Source: JAVBMJ01 sp031551275 (GTDB taxonomy: Bacteria > Bacteroidota > Bacteroidia > Bacteroidales > Rikenellaceae). Taken from it: 64,000 nucleotides of DNA. The DNA is taken from assembly GCA_031551275.1 (NCBI GenBank), contig JAVBNX010000015.1:1-64000 (forward strand), given 5' to 3'. The notes beneath the pieces were generated by a model. It did not search any database. It saw nothing but the letters and a program-made list of their open reading frames with translations, and was not told the DNA's origin. Made by a program: the position numbers and the translations under genes. Numbering within the stretch: the first letter of the stretch is position 1; each line of letters opens with the position of its first letter. Positions 48,924 through 58,317 of the stretch are shown here, piece after piece.

Positions 48924-51900
48924 ATGAAAACTGGGGCGTGTGTTTTACTGCGGGGCTGCGCGTTGTGCCTCTCCCTGCTGTCGATTGCCGGGACGGGATC
49001 TGCGAACCAGGCGGTCGACTGGCCGGATCGTCCGGCACGGACCTTCGTCTACCAAATATCCGCCAAGGAGGCCGAGAAATTGCTCCGGAGCACCCCCTCG
49101 GACAGCCTGGCGCTGCGGATGCTGCACACTCCGGCGGGGTCGTTCGAGAAAGAGTGGGATGCACAGCCCGAAAAGGGGCACTTTATCTTCGCGCAGATCG
49201 AGCGCAACCGGATCCATTACAATTACGTGCCGGTCATGCCTTTCCAGGTCTTCCTTTACAAAGAGTATGGCACGCTGGCCCTGCAGGTAGTCGATGGCGC
49301 CGGGGAGGTGCGCGACAACGCCAGGGTGCGCATCCTTAAAGGCGGCCTGTTTCCCGTGCGGGTAAGTTTTGACCCCGACAGCAAGACCTACCGCACGGAG
49401 GAGTATTCCGAGCAGACGCTGCGCATCTTGACCGTGGAGGTGGACGACTTCCGCGCTGTGTTCGACCTTCATAAACATTTGGTCAATCCTTCGTGGTACG
49501 GAAGGGGCGAAGGCCGCACTCCGGATTTTTACAGCTACATGGTTACCGACAAGAACCGCTACAAGCCCCGCGAAACGGTGCGCTTCAAGTCCTACGCCCT
49601 GGGCGGGAACCGCCGCCCGATCAAAAAGCCTTTGGAGGTCTGGATGCGCGACGGCGAGGGGAAATACCGTAAGATCTCGGAGTTGCCGCCCTACAACCCG
49701 GGGGGCTTTGCGGGCGAGCTTTACCTGCACGACTCATTGCGGTTGAAGCTGGACAGGACCTATCCGGTCCAGTTGAGGGACTCTCACGGGCGCACGGTAG
49801 CCAGCGCCATGTTCCGGTACGAGGATTACGAGCTTTTCGACAATGCGCTGAAGGTCGAGCTCAAAGAGAAAGTCCACTATGCCCCCGACACCAACCGCCT
49901 GGAGATCCGGGCCACCGACGCCAACGGGCTGCCTTTGCCGGACGTGAAAGCCGATGTGTCCGTGCTGCGCCGGAGTGTGAGCCGCTCCCATACCGATGTG
50001 CTGGTGTTGCCCGATACGTTGATGCACCGCCGGCTGGAGCTGCTCAACGACGGGCCGACCACCGTGGAGATCCCCTCATCGGTCTTCGGGAAGGCCGACG
50101 GCAGGTACGAGGTGGTGGCCGAGTTGGTCTCCTACGACAACCAACGGCTGAAAGCCTCCGCGCAGGCTTCGTTTTTCTACTCCCGGCAGCGCGTCGAGGC
50201 TGCGACCTCCAACGATACGATTACCTTTACATACCATGACGGCGGCAACACCCTGCCTGCCGGGGCCACCCTCAGTTACAACGACGAAAAAACGGGCAAG
50301 CAAGTTACCCTGCCCTATCGCGAGCGGTTCGACCAGCATCTGCGCAGCTACAACTTCGTGATGGAAACCCCCTCGCTGACCCAGCGCATCGCCACGGCCG
50401 ATATCGACACGAACCTCGACGCGCAAGGGGAGATCGACCGCGATTCGTTGCGCATCCGACTCATCAATCCGCTCGGTCTGGATTTGAGCTGGTATATCTA
50501 CAAAGGCAATGTTTTGATCGACAAGGGATCCGGCGATTCGCTCGACCTGAGGATGGGGAATATCGACCCCGACATGGTGCATTACCTGGAGGTGTTTTAC
50601 AACATCGGCGGGCAGGACCGCACCTTCCGCCGCACATTCTCGGTGGAGAAGGAGCGTTTGCAGGTCGACCTGGAGATTCCCCAAAGGGTCTACCCCGGGC
50701 AGACGATCGACGCGGAGGTCAGGGTAAAGGACAGCTTCGGGCTCCCGGTGCGCGGTGTCGACCTGACGGCTTTCGCCTACAACAGCCTGCTCAATTACCT
50801 GGTTCCCGACCTGCCTTACTACGGGCAGCAGCCCCAGGGGCGCGAACAGCGGTCGAGCTATTCGATCAAAGACAAGTACTACGACCTCTCCGCGCCGTTG
50901 GACTACGGCTACTGGCGCACCCGCGCGGGGCTCGACACGATGATGTACTACCGTTTCGCCTACCCCCGCGAAGGGATGTTCCGGCATACGGTCGCCGCCC
51001 CCGATTCGCTGACCCAATTCGCCCCATATGTATTCCAAAAGGGCGCGTCGGTGGGGATCTATGCCATCGAGGACAACGGCCGCCCCATCTGGTTCTCATG
51101 GACCGGCAATCCGCGCGCCTATTCGTTCCCGGCGGCGGACACTATCAAACACCGCCTGATGCTGCGCCTGCACGACAGGGCGTTGCTGCTCGACTCGATA
51201 AGCCTGGAGCGGGGCATGAAGGCGATCCTGAGCCTCGATTTGGACCATCTGCCCAAAAATGTGCGCACCGTTCCCCTCGATACGCGCGATATGTACAAAG
51301 CGTACCACCTCACAACAGAGGAGCAGCGCAATTACAGCCGTTTGATCTGCCGCCTGCCCACCGACGGCAACGAGGCTTGGCTGCGCCGGGGCGACACCGG
51401 CTGGCTGATCTACCACCCGCTGCTCAGCAAGGCGGGCAGCGACGTATTGGCCGGGCCGATACCCGAAGGGCGCGGTTTCAACTACACGGGCTGGGTGCTG
51501 TACCGCCACGAAGGGGGCTTCTCCTACAAATTCGAGGACAATGTGGTTTACAAATACCCGCTCAATGTATGCTCGGATAAACTGGTCTATTCTTTCGACG
51601 AAAAAGTAACCACGCTCAACGATTTCTTCCTCAGCCGCCCGGTCCTCGACCGGAAAGTGGCCGAGATTACCCGCACGCGCCACTACTGGCAGCCCTCCGC
51701 CATCCGGATCGTACAAAAGGGAATGGACCTCAATTTCCGCATCAAGCCCGATCTGGATTCGACGGGGGTAACCAACCTGCTTTTCATCGACACGCTCTCG
51801 GGCAGGGTCTTTTTCCCCGACAAACACGCAAACTGGCGCAGGGAATACACGCTCATACCGGCAGGCACCTACCACATCGTGCTGCTATACAACAGCGGAC

Positions 51901-54515
51901 GCTACCTGCGCCTGCCCGGGGTGGCGTTGCGCGACAACGCCTACACCGAGATCGACATGGCCCCGCTGGCGGTGTACCCGGCCGATTCTATCTCCCGGAC
52001 GTGGCTGAGCCTCAGCCCGGTCCCGTACCCTATCGGCAGCAGGACCTTCTCGACCCAGCCGCAGAGCACGACCCTCTACACCAAAGCGCGCAGCGCCTCC
52101 ACCAACCGCGTGAGCGGCTACGTGCGCGACTCTTCCGGCGAGCCGGTGGTCGGGGCGACTGTCATCCGGAAATTTACCACATATGGCGCGATTACCGACC
52201 TGGACGGCTATTTTGAAATGGAGGTCGACGGCGGGAATGTAACCTTGACGGTCAGCTACATCGGCTACGAAACCGCCGAGGTCAATGTCCGGTCGGGCAG
52301 CAGCGTGAACATCACGATGGAGCAGAGCGTAATGATGCTCGACGAGGTGGTCGTGGTCGCATACGGGACACAGCGCAGAAGCGACATGGTCGCCTCCCTT
52401 TCGGGAAGGGTGGCCGGGATAAGCGCAAACGGCTATAACGGCCCTGCACCCCAGGCCCCGCCCGAAACGGCCGAAGAGGACGGCCGCAGCGTGACCGACG
52501 AGGCGACCGAAGCGCGCATCTACCGCGAGTTGATGGCCCTGGGCGGGTTGCGCTCCAACTTCTCGGATGTGGCGTTCTGGCAGCCCGCGCTTGTAACCGG
52601 ACGCGACGGGAAGGCCTCATTTACCGCCACCCTGCCCGACAACATTACCAAATGGAACGCCGTGGTGCTGGCCATGAACGCGCGCCTGAAAACAGGCACG
52701 GCCCGCAAACCGCTCTTCTCCTACAAGCCGTTGATGGCCGAGTTGCGCACCCCGCAATTCCTGGTCGAGGGCGACCGGAGCTACTTTGCGGGTAACATCC
52801 GCAACTACACCGCCGACAAAAGCATCGACGGGCGCATCGAACTGGTCGCAGGCACGGATACCCTGCTCAACCGCGCCATCGGCTTTGCGGCTTCCCACCA
52901 GGACAAGGTCGAAGTGGTGGCCCCGGCCTCGGACAGCCTTCCGGCCAGCTACCTTTTCACACGCGACGACGGCTACTCCGACGGCGAGAGGCGCACCATC
53001 CCCATCCTGCCCCGGGGGACCGAGATCGCCCAGGGCACGCTCTCCTTCCTGCGCAACGGCCAGACCGCCGGGATGAAAGCCGGGCCGGACGAGAACCTGC
53101 ACGTAACCCTGACCGACAGGCAGGCGGACGTCTACCTCGACGCGGCCCGCTACCTGCGCGGCTACCGTTACGCCTGCAACGAGCAGCTGGCCTCCAAGCT
53201 GATCGGGCTGCTCAACCTGCGCCTGTACAGCACCTACGAAGGCGAGAAGTTCGAGCACGACCGCAACGTGAACCGGATCATCCGCCAACTGCTGGACAAC
53301 GTTAACGACGATTGCCTGTGGTCGTGGTGGGGCCGCTCGAACACCTCCGAGTTCTGGATGTCGGCCCATATCCTGCGCGCGCTGGCCATGGCGCGCCAGG
53401 CGGGTTACACGGTCAGCCTGGACATGAGCCGCCTGGCCAGCGACTACATCGATCTGAGCCCTTTCCGGCAACGTTCGTTGAGGGATATCGAGATCCTCAA
53501 CGCCCTCTCGCAATGGGGCGCGAAGCAGAACTACGCCCCGGCCGTCGATTACTTCGAGCGGGAGATCCGCCTGGCCGAGCGCCGCGACGACTCTATCGCC
53601 CGCCGCCACAGGCAGAAGCGCACAACCTCCTACATGAAGGAGAAACTGCTGCTCTGGGAGATCCGCCAGCAGCAGGGCCTGGACTACACGCCGGACAGCG
53701 TGGCGCGCTACCTGCACAAGGACGCGTTGGGAGCGGTCTATTGCGACGACAAGATCCGCCGCAACTGGTACGACGATGAAATGTCCACCACCCTGATCGC
53801 CTACCGCATCGCCCGCCGGGATTCCACGCTGGTCAAAAACCTCGACGCCATGCAGTTCTACATCCTGGGAACCAAACAATACGGCTGGAACACCTACCGC
53901 GCAGCCTCGGCGGTTGGGACCGTCTTCCCCGACCTGCTCTTGTCCGGCTCGACCCGGGCGGCCACCGCCACCGTCGCCCTCTCGGGGGCGCAGCAGGGCG
54001 AGGTGTCGGAATTCCCCTACGAGGCGAAGCTCTCTCCGGGCGAGGAGCTGCGCATCGCCAAACGGGACGGCATGCCGTTGATCCTCTCCTCATACAGCCT
54101 GCGGCACGTAACCGAAGAGCGCGACGGGGAGGCCTTCGAGGTCCGCTCCTCGCTCGACTGCGGCGAGGGGATGACCGCCGGGAAAAAAGCCACCCTGACC
54201 GTCACCGTAAAAGTTAAGCAAAAGAATGCCGAATACGTGCTGATCGAGATCCCCATCCCCGCCGGATGCAGCTACGCCGCCAAACCGGCCTGGTTCCCCC
54301 GCCCGGAAACCCACCGCGAATACTTCAAGGAGAAAACGGTGATCTTCTGCCAGGCCCTGCCCGAAGGCGAGCACACGTTCAGGATCGACCTGCTGCCCCG
54401 CTACACCGGCAGCTACACCCTCAACCCCGCCAAAGCCGAAATGATGTACTTCCCGGTGGTGAACGCCAACAACGCCATGCGCCGGACTGACATTATGGAT
54501 GAAACGGCACCATAA
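48924..54515 (+). CDS. Alpha-2-macroglobulin-family protein with inserted SusC-like segment
   Basis: 1863 residues. N-terminal signal peptide (LRGCALCLSLLSIAGTGSAN). MG-type domains follow (YKPRETVRFKSYALGGN at ~210; VYPGQTIDAEVRVKDSFGLP at ~590), then an alpha-2-macroglobulin core from ~1213 (FWQPALVTGRDGKASFTATL, PDNITKWNAVVLAMN) with the thioester-type motif YACNEQ (Cys1418, Gln1421) and a C-terminal receptor-like domain. Such proteins trap proteases at the cell surface. Residues ~1063-1175 are an insert: a CarboxypepD_reg domain (VSGYVRDSSGEPVVGATVI) followed by DEVVVVAYGTQRRSDM and a plug-like SLSGRVAGI, as at the N-terminus of SusC proteins. Its gene is divergent from lacI. Confidence 0.88.
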   Translation: MKTGACVLLRGCALCLSLLSIAGTGSANQAVDWPDRPARTFVYQISAKEAEKLLRSTPSDSLALRMLHTPAGSFEKEWDAQPEKGHFIFAQIERNRIHYNYVPVMPFQVFLYKEYGTLALQVVDGAGEVRDNARVRILKGGLFPVRVSFDPDSKTYRTEEYSEQTLRILTVEVDDFRAVFDLHKHLVNPSWYGRGEGRTPDFYSYMVTDKNRYKPRETVRFKSYALGGNRRPIKKPLEVWMRDGEGKYRKISELPPYNPGGFAGELYLHDSLRLKLDRTYPVQLRDSHGRTVASAMFRYEDYELFDNALKVELKEKVHYAPDTNRLEIRATDANGLPLPDVKADVSVLRRSVSRSHTDVLVLPDTLMHRRLELLNDGPTTVEIPSSVFGKADGRYEVVAELVSYDNQRLKASAQASFFYSRQRVEAATSNDTITFTYHDGGNTLPAGATLSYNDEKTGKQVTLPYRERFDQHLRSYNFVMETPSLTQRIATADIDTNLDAQGEIDRDSLRIRLINPLGLDLSWYIYKGNVLIDKGSGDSLDLRMGNIDPDMVHYLEVFYNIGGQDRTFRRTFSVEKERLQVDLEIPQRVYPGQTIDAEVRVKDSFGLPVRGVDLTAFAYNSLLNYLVPDLPYYGQQPQGREQRSSYSIKDKYYDLSAPLDYGYWRTRAGLDTMMYYRFAYPREGMFRHTVAAPDSLTQFAPYVFQKGASVGIYAIEDNGRPIWFSWTGNPRAYSFPAADTIKHRLMLRLHDRALLLDSISLERGMKAILSLDLDHLPKNVRTVPLDTRDMYKAYHLTTEEQRNYSRLICRLPTDGNEAWLRRGDTGWLIYHPLLSKAGSDVLAGPIPEGRGFNYTGWVLYRHEGGFSYKFEDNVVYKYPLNVCSDKLVYSFDEKVTTLNDFFLSRPVLDRKVAEITRTRHYWQPSAIRIVQKGMDLNFRIKPDLDSTGVTNLLFIDTLSGRVFFPDKHANWRREYTLIPAGTYHIVLLYNSGRYLRLPGVALRDNAYTEIDMAPLAVYPADSISRTWLSLSPVPYPIGSRTFSTQPQSTTLYTKARSASTNRVSGYVRDSSGEPVVGATVIRKFTTYGAITDLDGYFEMEVDGGNVTLTVSYIGYETAEVNVRSGSSVNITMEQSVMMLDEVVVVAYGTQRRSDMVASLSGRVAGISANGYNGPAPQAPPETAEEDGRSVTDEATEARIYRELMALGGLRSNFSDVAFWQPALVTGRDGKASFTATLPDNITKWNAVVLAMNARLKTGTARKPLFSYKPLMAELRTPQFLVEGDRSYFAGNIRNYTADKSIDGRIELVAGTDTLLNRAIGFAASHQDKVEVVAPASDSLPASYLFTRDDGYSDGERRTIPILPRGTEIAQGTLSFLRNGQTAGMKAGPDENLHVTLTDRQADVYLDAARYLRGYRYACNEQLASKLIGLLNLRLYSTYEGEKFEHDRNVNRIIRQLLDNVNDDCLWSWWGRSNTSEFWMSAHILRALAMARQAGYTVSLDMSRLASDYIDLSPFRQRSLRDIEILNALSQWGAKQNYAPAVDYFEREIRLAERRDDSIARRHRQKRTTSYMKEKLLLWEIRQQQGLDYTPDSVARYLHKDALGAVYCDDKIRRNWYDDEMSTTLIAYRIARRDSTLVKNLDAMQFYILGTKQYGWNTYRAASAVGTVFPDLLLSGSTRAATATVALSGAQQGEVSEFPYEAKLSPGEELRIAKRDGMPLILSSYSLRHVTEERDGEAFEVRSSLDCGEGMTAGKKATLTVTVKVKQKNAEYVLIEIPIPAGCSYAAKPAWFPRPETHREYFKEKTVIFCQALPEGEHTFRIDLLPRYTGSYTLNPAKAEMMYFPVVNANNAMRRTDIMDETAP

Positions 54516-54536
54516 CTTCCGACCGTTGCATGCTGC

Positions 54537-55115
54537 ATGCGTCTGCTTTTCTATTCTCTTTGGTCGTTAAATTCAAAAATTAAACTCATAAAAACAAAGG
54601 TTGCGTTTATAGGCATACTCTCACTCATGTTTTTTTATGTTTTTGCCCAAAAAGGTTATGTTGATAAAGTCAACCAACTAACGGATAAAGGGCAGAAAGA
54701 AGGTTTATGGATAGACACTATTCATAACAGAATCAGGGAAGTATATTACAATAATGGAATAGAATCGGGAATATTTAAGAAATATAATTTAAAAGGAAAA
54801 TTATTTGTTTTAGGAGAATATTGTAACGGAAAAATGTGTGGAACATGGTATTATTTTGAAAATTATGGACATTTGATGATGACATTTAAAGATTTTTCCA
54901 GGAATACCTACTCTATTATAGATGAAGGGAGTGGGAGAAGGTATATTCCAGATTATAAGTGTTACTCCACATCTTATTATCCCAATGGCAATGTCAAAAA
55001 CGAAGGATTACTTTTATGGTCTGAAGGCGAATCTCCTGAATCTGATTTCTCTGTCGAATACGGAGAATGGAAATATTACGATGAGGCAGGGATACTTATA
55101 AAAACAACACATTAG
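54537..55115 (+). CDS. Secreted MORN-like repeat protein, AT-rich
   Basis: 192 residues. The N-terminal part (KIKLIKTKVAFIGILSLMFFYVFAQ has a hydrophobic core) works as a signal peptide; no other in-frame start lies between 54537 and 54627. The rest contains MORN/YwqK-type repeats: GQKEGLWIDTIHNR, NGIESGIFKKYNLKG, NGKMCGTWYYFENYG, YYPNGNVKNEGLL and YGEWKYYDEAGILI. Proteins of this type are often called YwqK-family antitoxins, without proof of such a role. Base composition is far more AT-rich than the neighbours, indicating transfer. Starts 21 bp after the macroglobulin stop. Confidence 0.75.
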   Translation: MRLLFYSLWSLNSKIKLIKTKVAFIGILSLMFFYVFAQKGYVDKVNQLTDKGQKEGLWIDTIHNRIREVYYNNGIESGIFKKYNLKGKLFVLGEYCNGKMCGTWYYFENYGHLMMTFKDFSRNTYSIIDEGSGRRYIPDYKCYSTSYYPNGNVKNEGLLLWSEGESPESDFSVEYGEWKYYDEAGILIKTTH

Positions 55116-55209
55116 GAGTATCCCGCATCCACAAGGCAAATTGCGATACTGTCAAGCAAGAAGACCAAGTGCCAAATCGTAGTACAACGCGCACGTTCAA
55201 TGGGAATGA

Positions 55210-55428
55210 CATAGCAATGTTTCCGACACATCTGCCTGCATATTTGACAATCAAAGTGCATACGAAAGCGCCAAAGAACGGATTGAGCGCGAAGTCGGAT
55301 ATTATTCCTCTAATGGATGGGATTACTATTCTTCTGATTATGAAATTCAAATCTATGACGACTGCGCGAAAGCCACTCTTATCGGCCAGATTTGCATGGC
55401 GTTAGGGGGGACCCCGTACAACTACTAA
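55210..55428 (+). pseudogene. Broken gene remnant
   Basis: A 72-codon open frame with no usable start ends at TAA 55426-55428. Its translation looks natural: FDNQSAYESAKERIEREVG, YYSSNGWDYYSSDYEIQIYD and DDCAKATLIGQICMALGG. An in-frame TGA sits at 55207, while another frame upstream (from ~55120) also reads like protein (ANCDTVKQEDQVPNRSTTRT), so an indel near 55200 probably split one gene. No family is recognised. The location between a MORN-like protein and a small immunity-like protein suggests debris of a polymorphic toxin or similar cassette; this is a guess. Confidence 0.45.
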
Positions 55429-55508
55429 CAAACGGCGGTTGTCAGGGAATTATTCCCGATTCACACGGGCAAAATTTGATTGTGGCTTTAAACCCAATCT
55501 CGAGGCAT

Positions 55509-55802
55509 ATGACTAAAAAATTTCCTGACAATCCAAGCACGGCTGTTTTTACAACTAAGTATATCTTAGAGGGAACGAGCCCCGTTTTGTATGTATATCA
55601 TTATGCCGACGACGGGGCGTGGTGGTTTGCGGGGGAGGGAGATTGCGGAGATAAAGATTACCGGGTTATCGCATTGGAGGAGATGATAGGTATCGACAAT
55701 TCAATATTGGAACTTGCAGATATGCCGTTAGGGTTTCGCGCAAAGAGAAAAGACATTTTCTCTTCCTGGGAAATCGAACGCTTCGATGAAGATTTATCAT
55801 AA
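55509..55802 (+). CDS. Small acidic protein, immunity-protein-like
   Basis: 97 residues from ATG 55509; an open frame extends upstream to 55392 but only through a TTG and unsupported sequence. The core reads YVYHYADDGAWWFAGEGD, DYRVIALEEMIGIDNSILE and LADMPLGFRAKRKDIFSSW: a Trp/Asp-rich pattern seen in small DUF2185-like or immunity-type proteins in AT-rich cassettes. No signal peptide, so it is cytoplasmic. Start and family are uncertain. The gene and its neighbour remnants differ in composition from the chromosome around them. Confidence 0.5.
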   Translation: MTKKFPDNPSTAVFTTKYILEGTSPVLYVYHYADDGAWWFAGEGDCGDKDYRVIALEEMIGIDNSILELADMPLGFRAKRKDIFSSWEIERFDEDLS

Positions 55803-55920
55803 TTTACCACGGTTTTTTCAGAGACTCTCTTTTGTTTTTGTTTGTAATTTCAAGGACAAAACGCGCCCTGGGGCTCGTCGGGCGGGGGGTGGGCGGAAAA
55901 GATAATTACGTGTTGATAAC

Positions 55921-55966
55921 TTATCCCGGTGGGGCGGGATATCGCCCGGGATAATCGATACATTTG
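55921..55966 (+). promoter_or_regulatory. Inverted repeat and -7 element upstream of the cobalamin riboswitch
   Basis: TACATTTG (55959-55966) fits the -7 consensus and is directly followed by the riboswitch. Just upstream, TTATCCCGG (55921-55929) and CCGGGATAA (55946-55954) form a 9-bp inverted repeat in the place of the -33 region, so a regulator might bind there (NrdR-like control is possible but the sequence is not a known NrdR box). The stretch 55803-55920 shows nothing else. Confidence 0.5.
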
Positions 55967-55969
55967 CCC

Positions 55970-56160
55970 TCGATATGGTTTCCGGCGTTGCCCGACGGGC
56001 GACTGGAATTAAAAGGGAACCCTGTGGAAATCAGGGACTATACCCGTAGCTGTATGTTCTAAACGGACGCGCATCCTTTGCCACTGGCCTGTGGGCCGGG
56101 AAGGCGCGCGGACGGGGACGAGCCAGAAGACCTGCCGTATCGTTACAGCGTCCGAGGCTT
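55970..56160 (+). ncRNA. Cobalamin (AdoCbl-type) riboswitch
   Basis: The sequence contains the conserved cobalamin-riboswitch parts in order: GGTTTCCGGCGTTGCCC with pairing partner near the 5' end, AAAAGGGAACCCTGTGGAAA (55999 region) followed by TCAGGGACTATACCCG, GCCACTG with GGGCCGGGAAGG, and the B12 box AGCCAGAAGACCTGCC at 56121-56136. It ends about 70-90 bp before nrdD. When B12 is plentiful it should lower nrdD-nrdG expression. Ends are approximate; the expression platform between 56137 and 56226 is not resolved. Confidence 0.9.
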
Positions 56161-56226
56161 TCGGGTGAAGAGCGGCGGGGGGACTTTTTAGTTCCGGGGA
56201 ACAGGCAAATGTGTTAATGCTACGAT

Positions 56227-58317
56227 ATGGAAACTTTTATCATTAAACGCGACGGAAAACGCGAACCATTTTCCATCGAAAAGATACAGCAAGCCATCGC
56301 CAAGGCCTTCCTCTCGGTGGGGAGCTTCGCGACGCAGGATGTAATTACCAACATCCTGAGCCGGGTAAGCATCAAGAACGAAACCACGGTCGAGGAGATC
56401 CAGAACCAGGTGGAGGTGGCCCTGATGGCGGAGAGGTACTACGCCGTGGCGAAGGCGTATATGCTTTACCGACAGAAGCATACCGAGGACCGCGAGGTGC
56501 GCGACAAGCTCAATTTTTTGATGGAGTACTGCGATGCTACCAACGCGGCCACGGGCAGCAAGTACGACGCCAACGCCAACGTCGAGAACAAGAACATGGC
56601 GACGTTGATCGGCGAGATACCCAAGTCGAACTTCATCCGGCTGAACAGGCGCATGCTTACCGACCGCATCAAGGAGATGTACGGCAAAGAGTTGGCCGAC
56701 AAGTACATCGAGCTTTTGAACGACCACTTCATCTACAAGAACGACGAGACCTCGCTGGCCAACTACTGCGCCAGCATAACCATGTACCCGTGGCTGATCG
56801 GCGGGACGCTCTCGATCGGCGGCAACTCGACGGCCCCGACCAACCTCAAATCGTTCTGCGGGGGATTTACCAACATGGTATTCATGGTCTCCAGCATGCT
56901 CTCCGGGGCTTGCGCCACGCCGGAGTTTCTGATGTACATGAATTACTTCATCGGGCTGGAGTACGGGGAAGAGTACTACAAGGAGGCGGACAAGGTGGTC
57001 GACCTCTCCAAAAAGCAGCGCACGCTGGACAAGGTAATCTGCGACTGCTTCGAGCAGATCGTCTACACGATCAACCAGCCCACCGGGGCGAGGAACTTCC
57101 AGGCCGTGTTCTGGAACATATCCTACTACGACCGTTTCTATTTCGAGAGCCTGTTCGAGAATTTCGTCTTCCCGAACGGGTCGAAGCCCGACTGGGAGTC
57201 GCTCAGCTGGCTGCAAAAGCGCTTTATGAAGTGGTTCAACAAAGAGCGTACGCGCACGATCCTGACGTTTCCGGTCGAGACGATGGCGCTCCTCACGGCC
57301 GACGGCCAGCCCAAGGACAAGGAGTGGGGCGATTTTACCGCCGAAATGTACGCCGAGGGGCACTCGTTCTTTACCTATTTGAGCGACAACGCCGACTCGC
57401 TGTCGAGCTGCTGCCGGTTGCGCAACGAGATTACCGACAACGGGTTCAGTTACACGCTCGGGGCGGGCGGGGTGTCGACCGGCTCGAAGAGCGTGCTGAC
57501 CATCAACCTGAACCGCTGCATCCAGTACGCCGCGCGCAAGGGGATCCACTACCAGTTTTTCCTCGAGGAGGTGGTCGAGCTGGCCCACAAGGTGCAGAAC
57601 GCCTACAACGAGAATCTCAAGTATATGCACGCCAAGGGGATGCTGCCGCTCTTCGACGCGGGGTATATCAACATGTCGCGCCAGTACCTTACCATCGGGG
57701 TCAATGGGTTGGTCGAGGCGGCCGAGTTCCTGGGCATACCCATCACCGACAACCCGGAGTACGAGAAATTCACGCAGGAGATCCTCGGCACCGTGGAGCG
57801 CTACAACAAAAAATTCCGCACCAAGGAGGTCATGTTCAACTGCGAGATGATCCCGGCCGAGAACGTGGGGGTCAAGCACGCCAAGTGGGACCGCGAGGCG
57901 GGCTACAAGGTGGCGCGCGACTGCTACAACAGCTACTTCTACATCGTGGAGGACGAGCAGACCAACGTGGTGGACAAATTCCGGATGCACGGCCGGCGCT
58001 ACATCGAGCACCTGACCGGGGGCTCGGCCCTGCACATGAACCTGGAGGAGCACCTCTCCAGGGAGCAGTACGCCCACCTGCTGAGGGTGGCGACGCAGGA
58101 GGGATGCAACTACTTCACGTTCAATATCCCCAACATGGTCTGCAACGACTGCGGCCACATCGACAAACGCAACCTGAAGGCGTGCCCGAAATGCAACGGC
58201 GCGAACCTCGACTACCTCACGCGCATCATCGGCTACATGAAGCGGGTAAGCAACTTCTCACAGGCGCGCCAAAAAGAGGCGGCCCTGCGCCACTATGCTG
58301 CGCCTGGCCAGCTTTGA
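56227..58317 (+). CDS. nrdD: Anaerobic (class III) ribonucleoside-triphosphate reductase
   Basis: 696 residues. Glycyl-radical enzyme reducing ribonucleotides to deoxyribonucleotides without oxygen. The N-terminus is an ATP-cone (FIIKRDGKREPFSIEKIQQA). The barrel includes NSTAPTNLKSFCGGF and LSSCCRLRNEI with paired Cys. Near the C-terminus are four zinc-type Cys (MVCNDCGHIDKRNLKACPKC), and then TRIIGYMKRV, where the Gly is the expected radical site. It follows a cobalamin riboswitch and overlaps nrdG by 23 bp. Control by B12 implies that the cell also owns a B12-dependent class II reductase elsewhere. Confidence 0.95.
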   Translation: METFIIKRDGKREPFSIEKIQQAIAKAFLSVGSFATQDVITNILSRVSIKNETTVEEIQNQVEVALMAERYYAVAKAYMLYRQKHTEDREVRDKLNFLMEYCDATNAATGSKYDANANVENKNMATLIGEIPKSNFIRLNRRMLTDRIKEMYGKELADKYIELLNDHFIYKNDETSLANYCASITMYPWLIGGTLSIGGNSTAPTNLKSFCGGFTNMVFMVSSMLSGACATPEFLMYMNYFIGLEYGEEYYKEADKVVDLSKKQRTLDKVICDCFEQIVYTINQPTGARNFQAVFWNISYYDRFYFESLFENFVFPNGSKPDWESLSWLQKRFMKWFNKERTRTILTFPVETMALLTADGQPKDKEWGDFTAEMYAEGHSFFTYLSDNADSLSSCCRLRNEITDNGFSYTLGAGGVSTGSKSVLTINLNRCIQYAARKGIHYQFFLEEVVELAHKVQNAYNENLKYMHAKGMLPLFDAGYINMSRQYLTIGVNGLVEAAEFLGIPITDNPEYEKFTQEILGTVERYNKKFRTKEVMFNCEMIPAENVGVKHAKWDREAGYKVARDCYNSYFYIVEDEQTNVVDKFRMHGRRYIEHLTGGSALHMNLEEHLSREQYAHLLRVATQEGCNYFTFNIPNMVCNDCGHIDKRNLKACPKCNGANLDYLTRIIGYMKRVSNFSQARQKEAALRHYAAPGQL

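Noticed and set aside
55392..55508. N-terminal extension of the immunity-like protein to 55392
   Set aside because: It would start at TTG, overlaps the end of the broken frame, and no similarity supports it; however, parts of it read like protein, so a damaged longer gene cannot be excluded.
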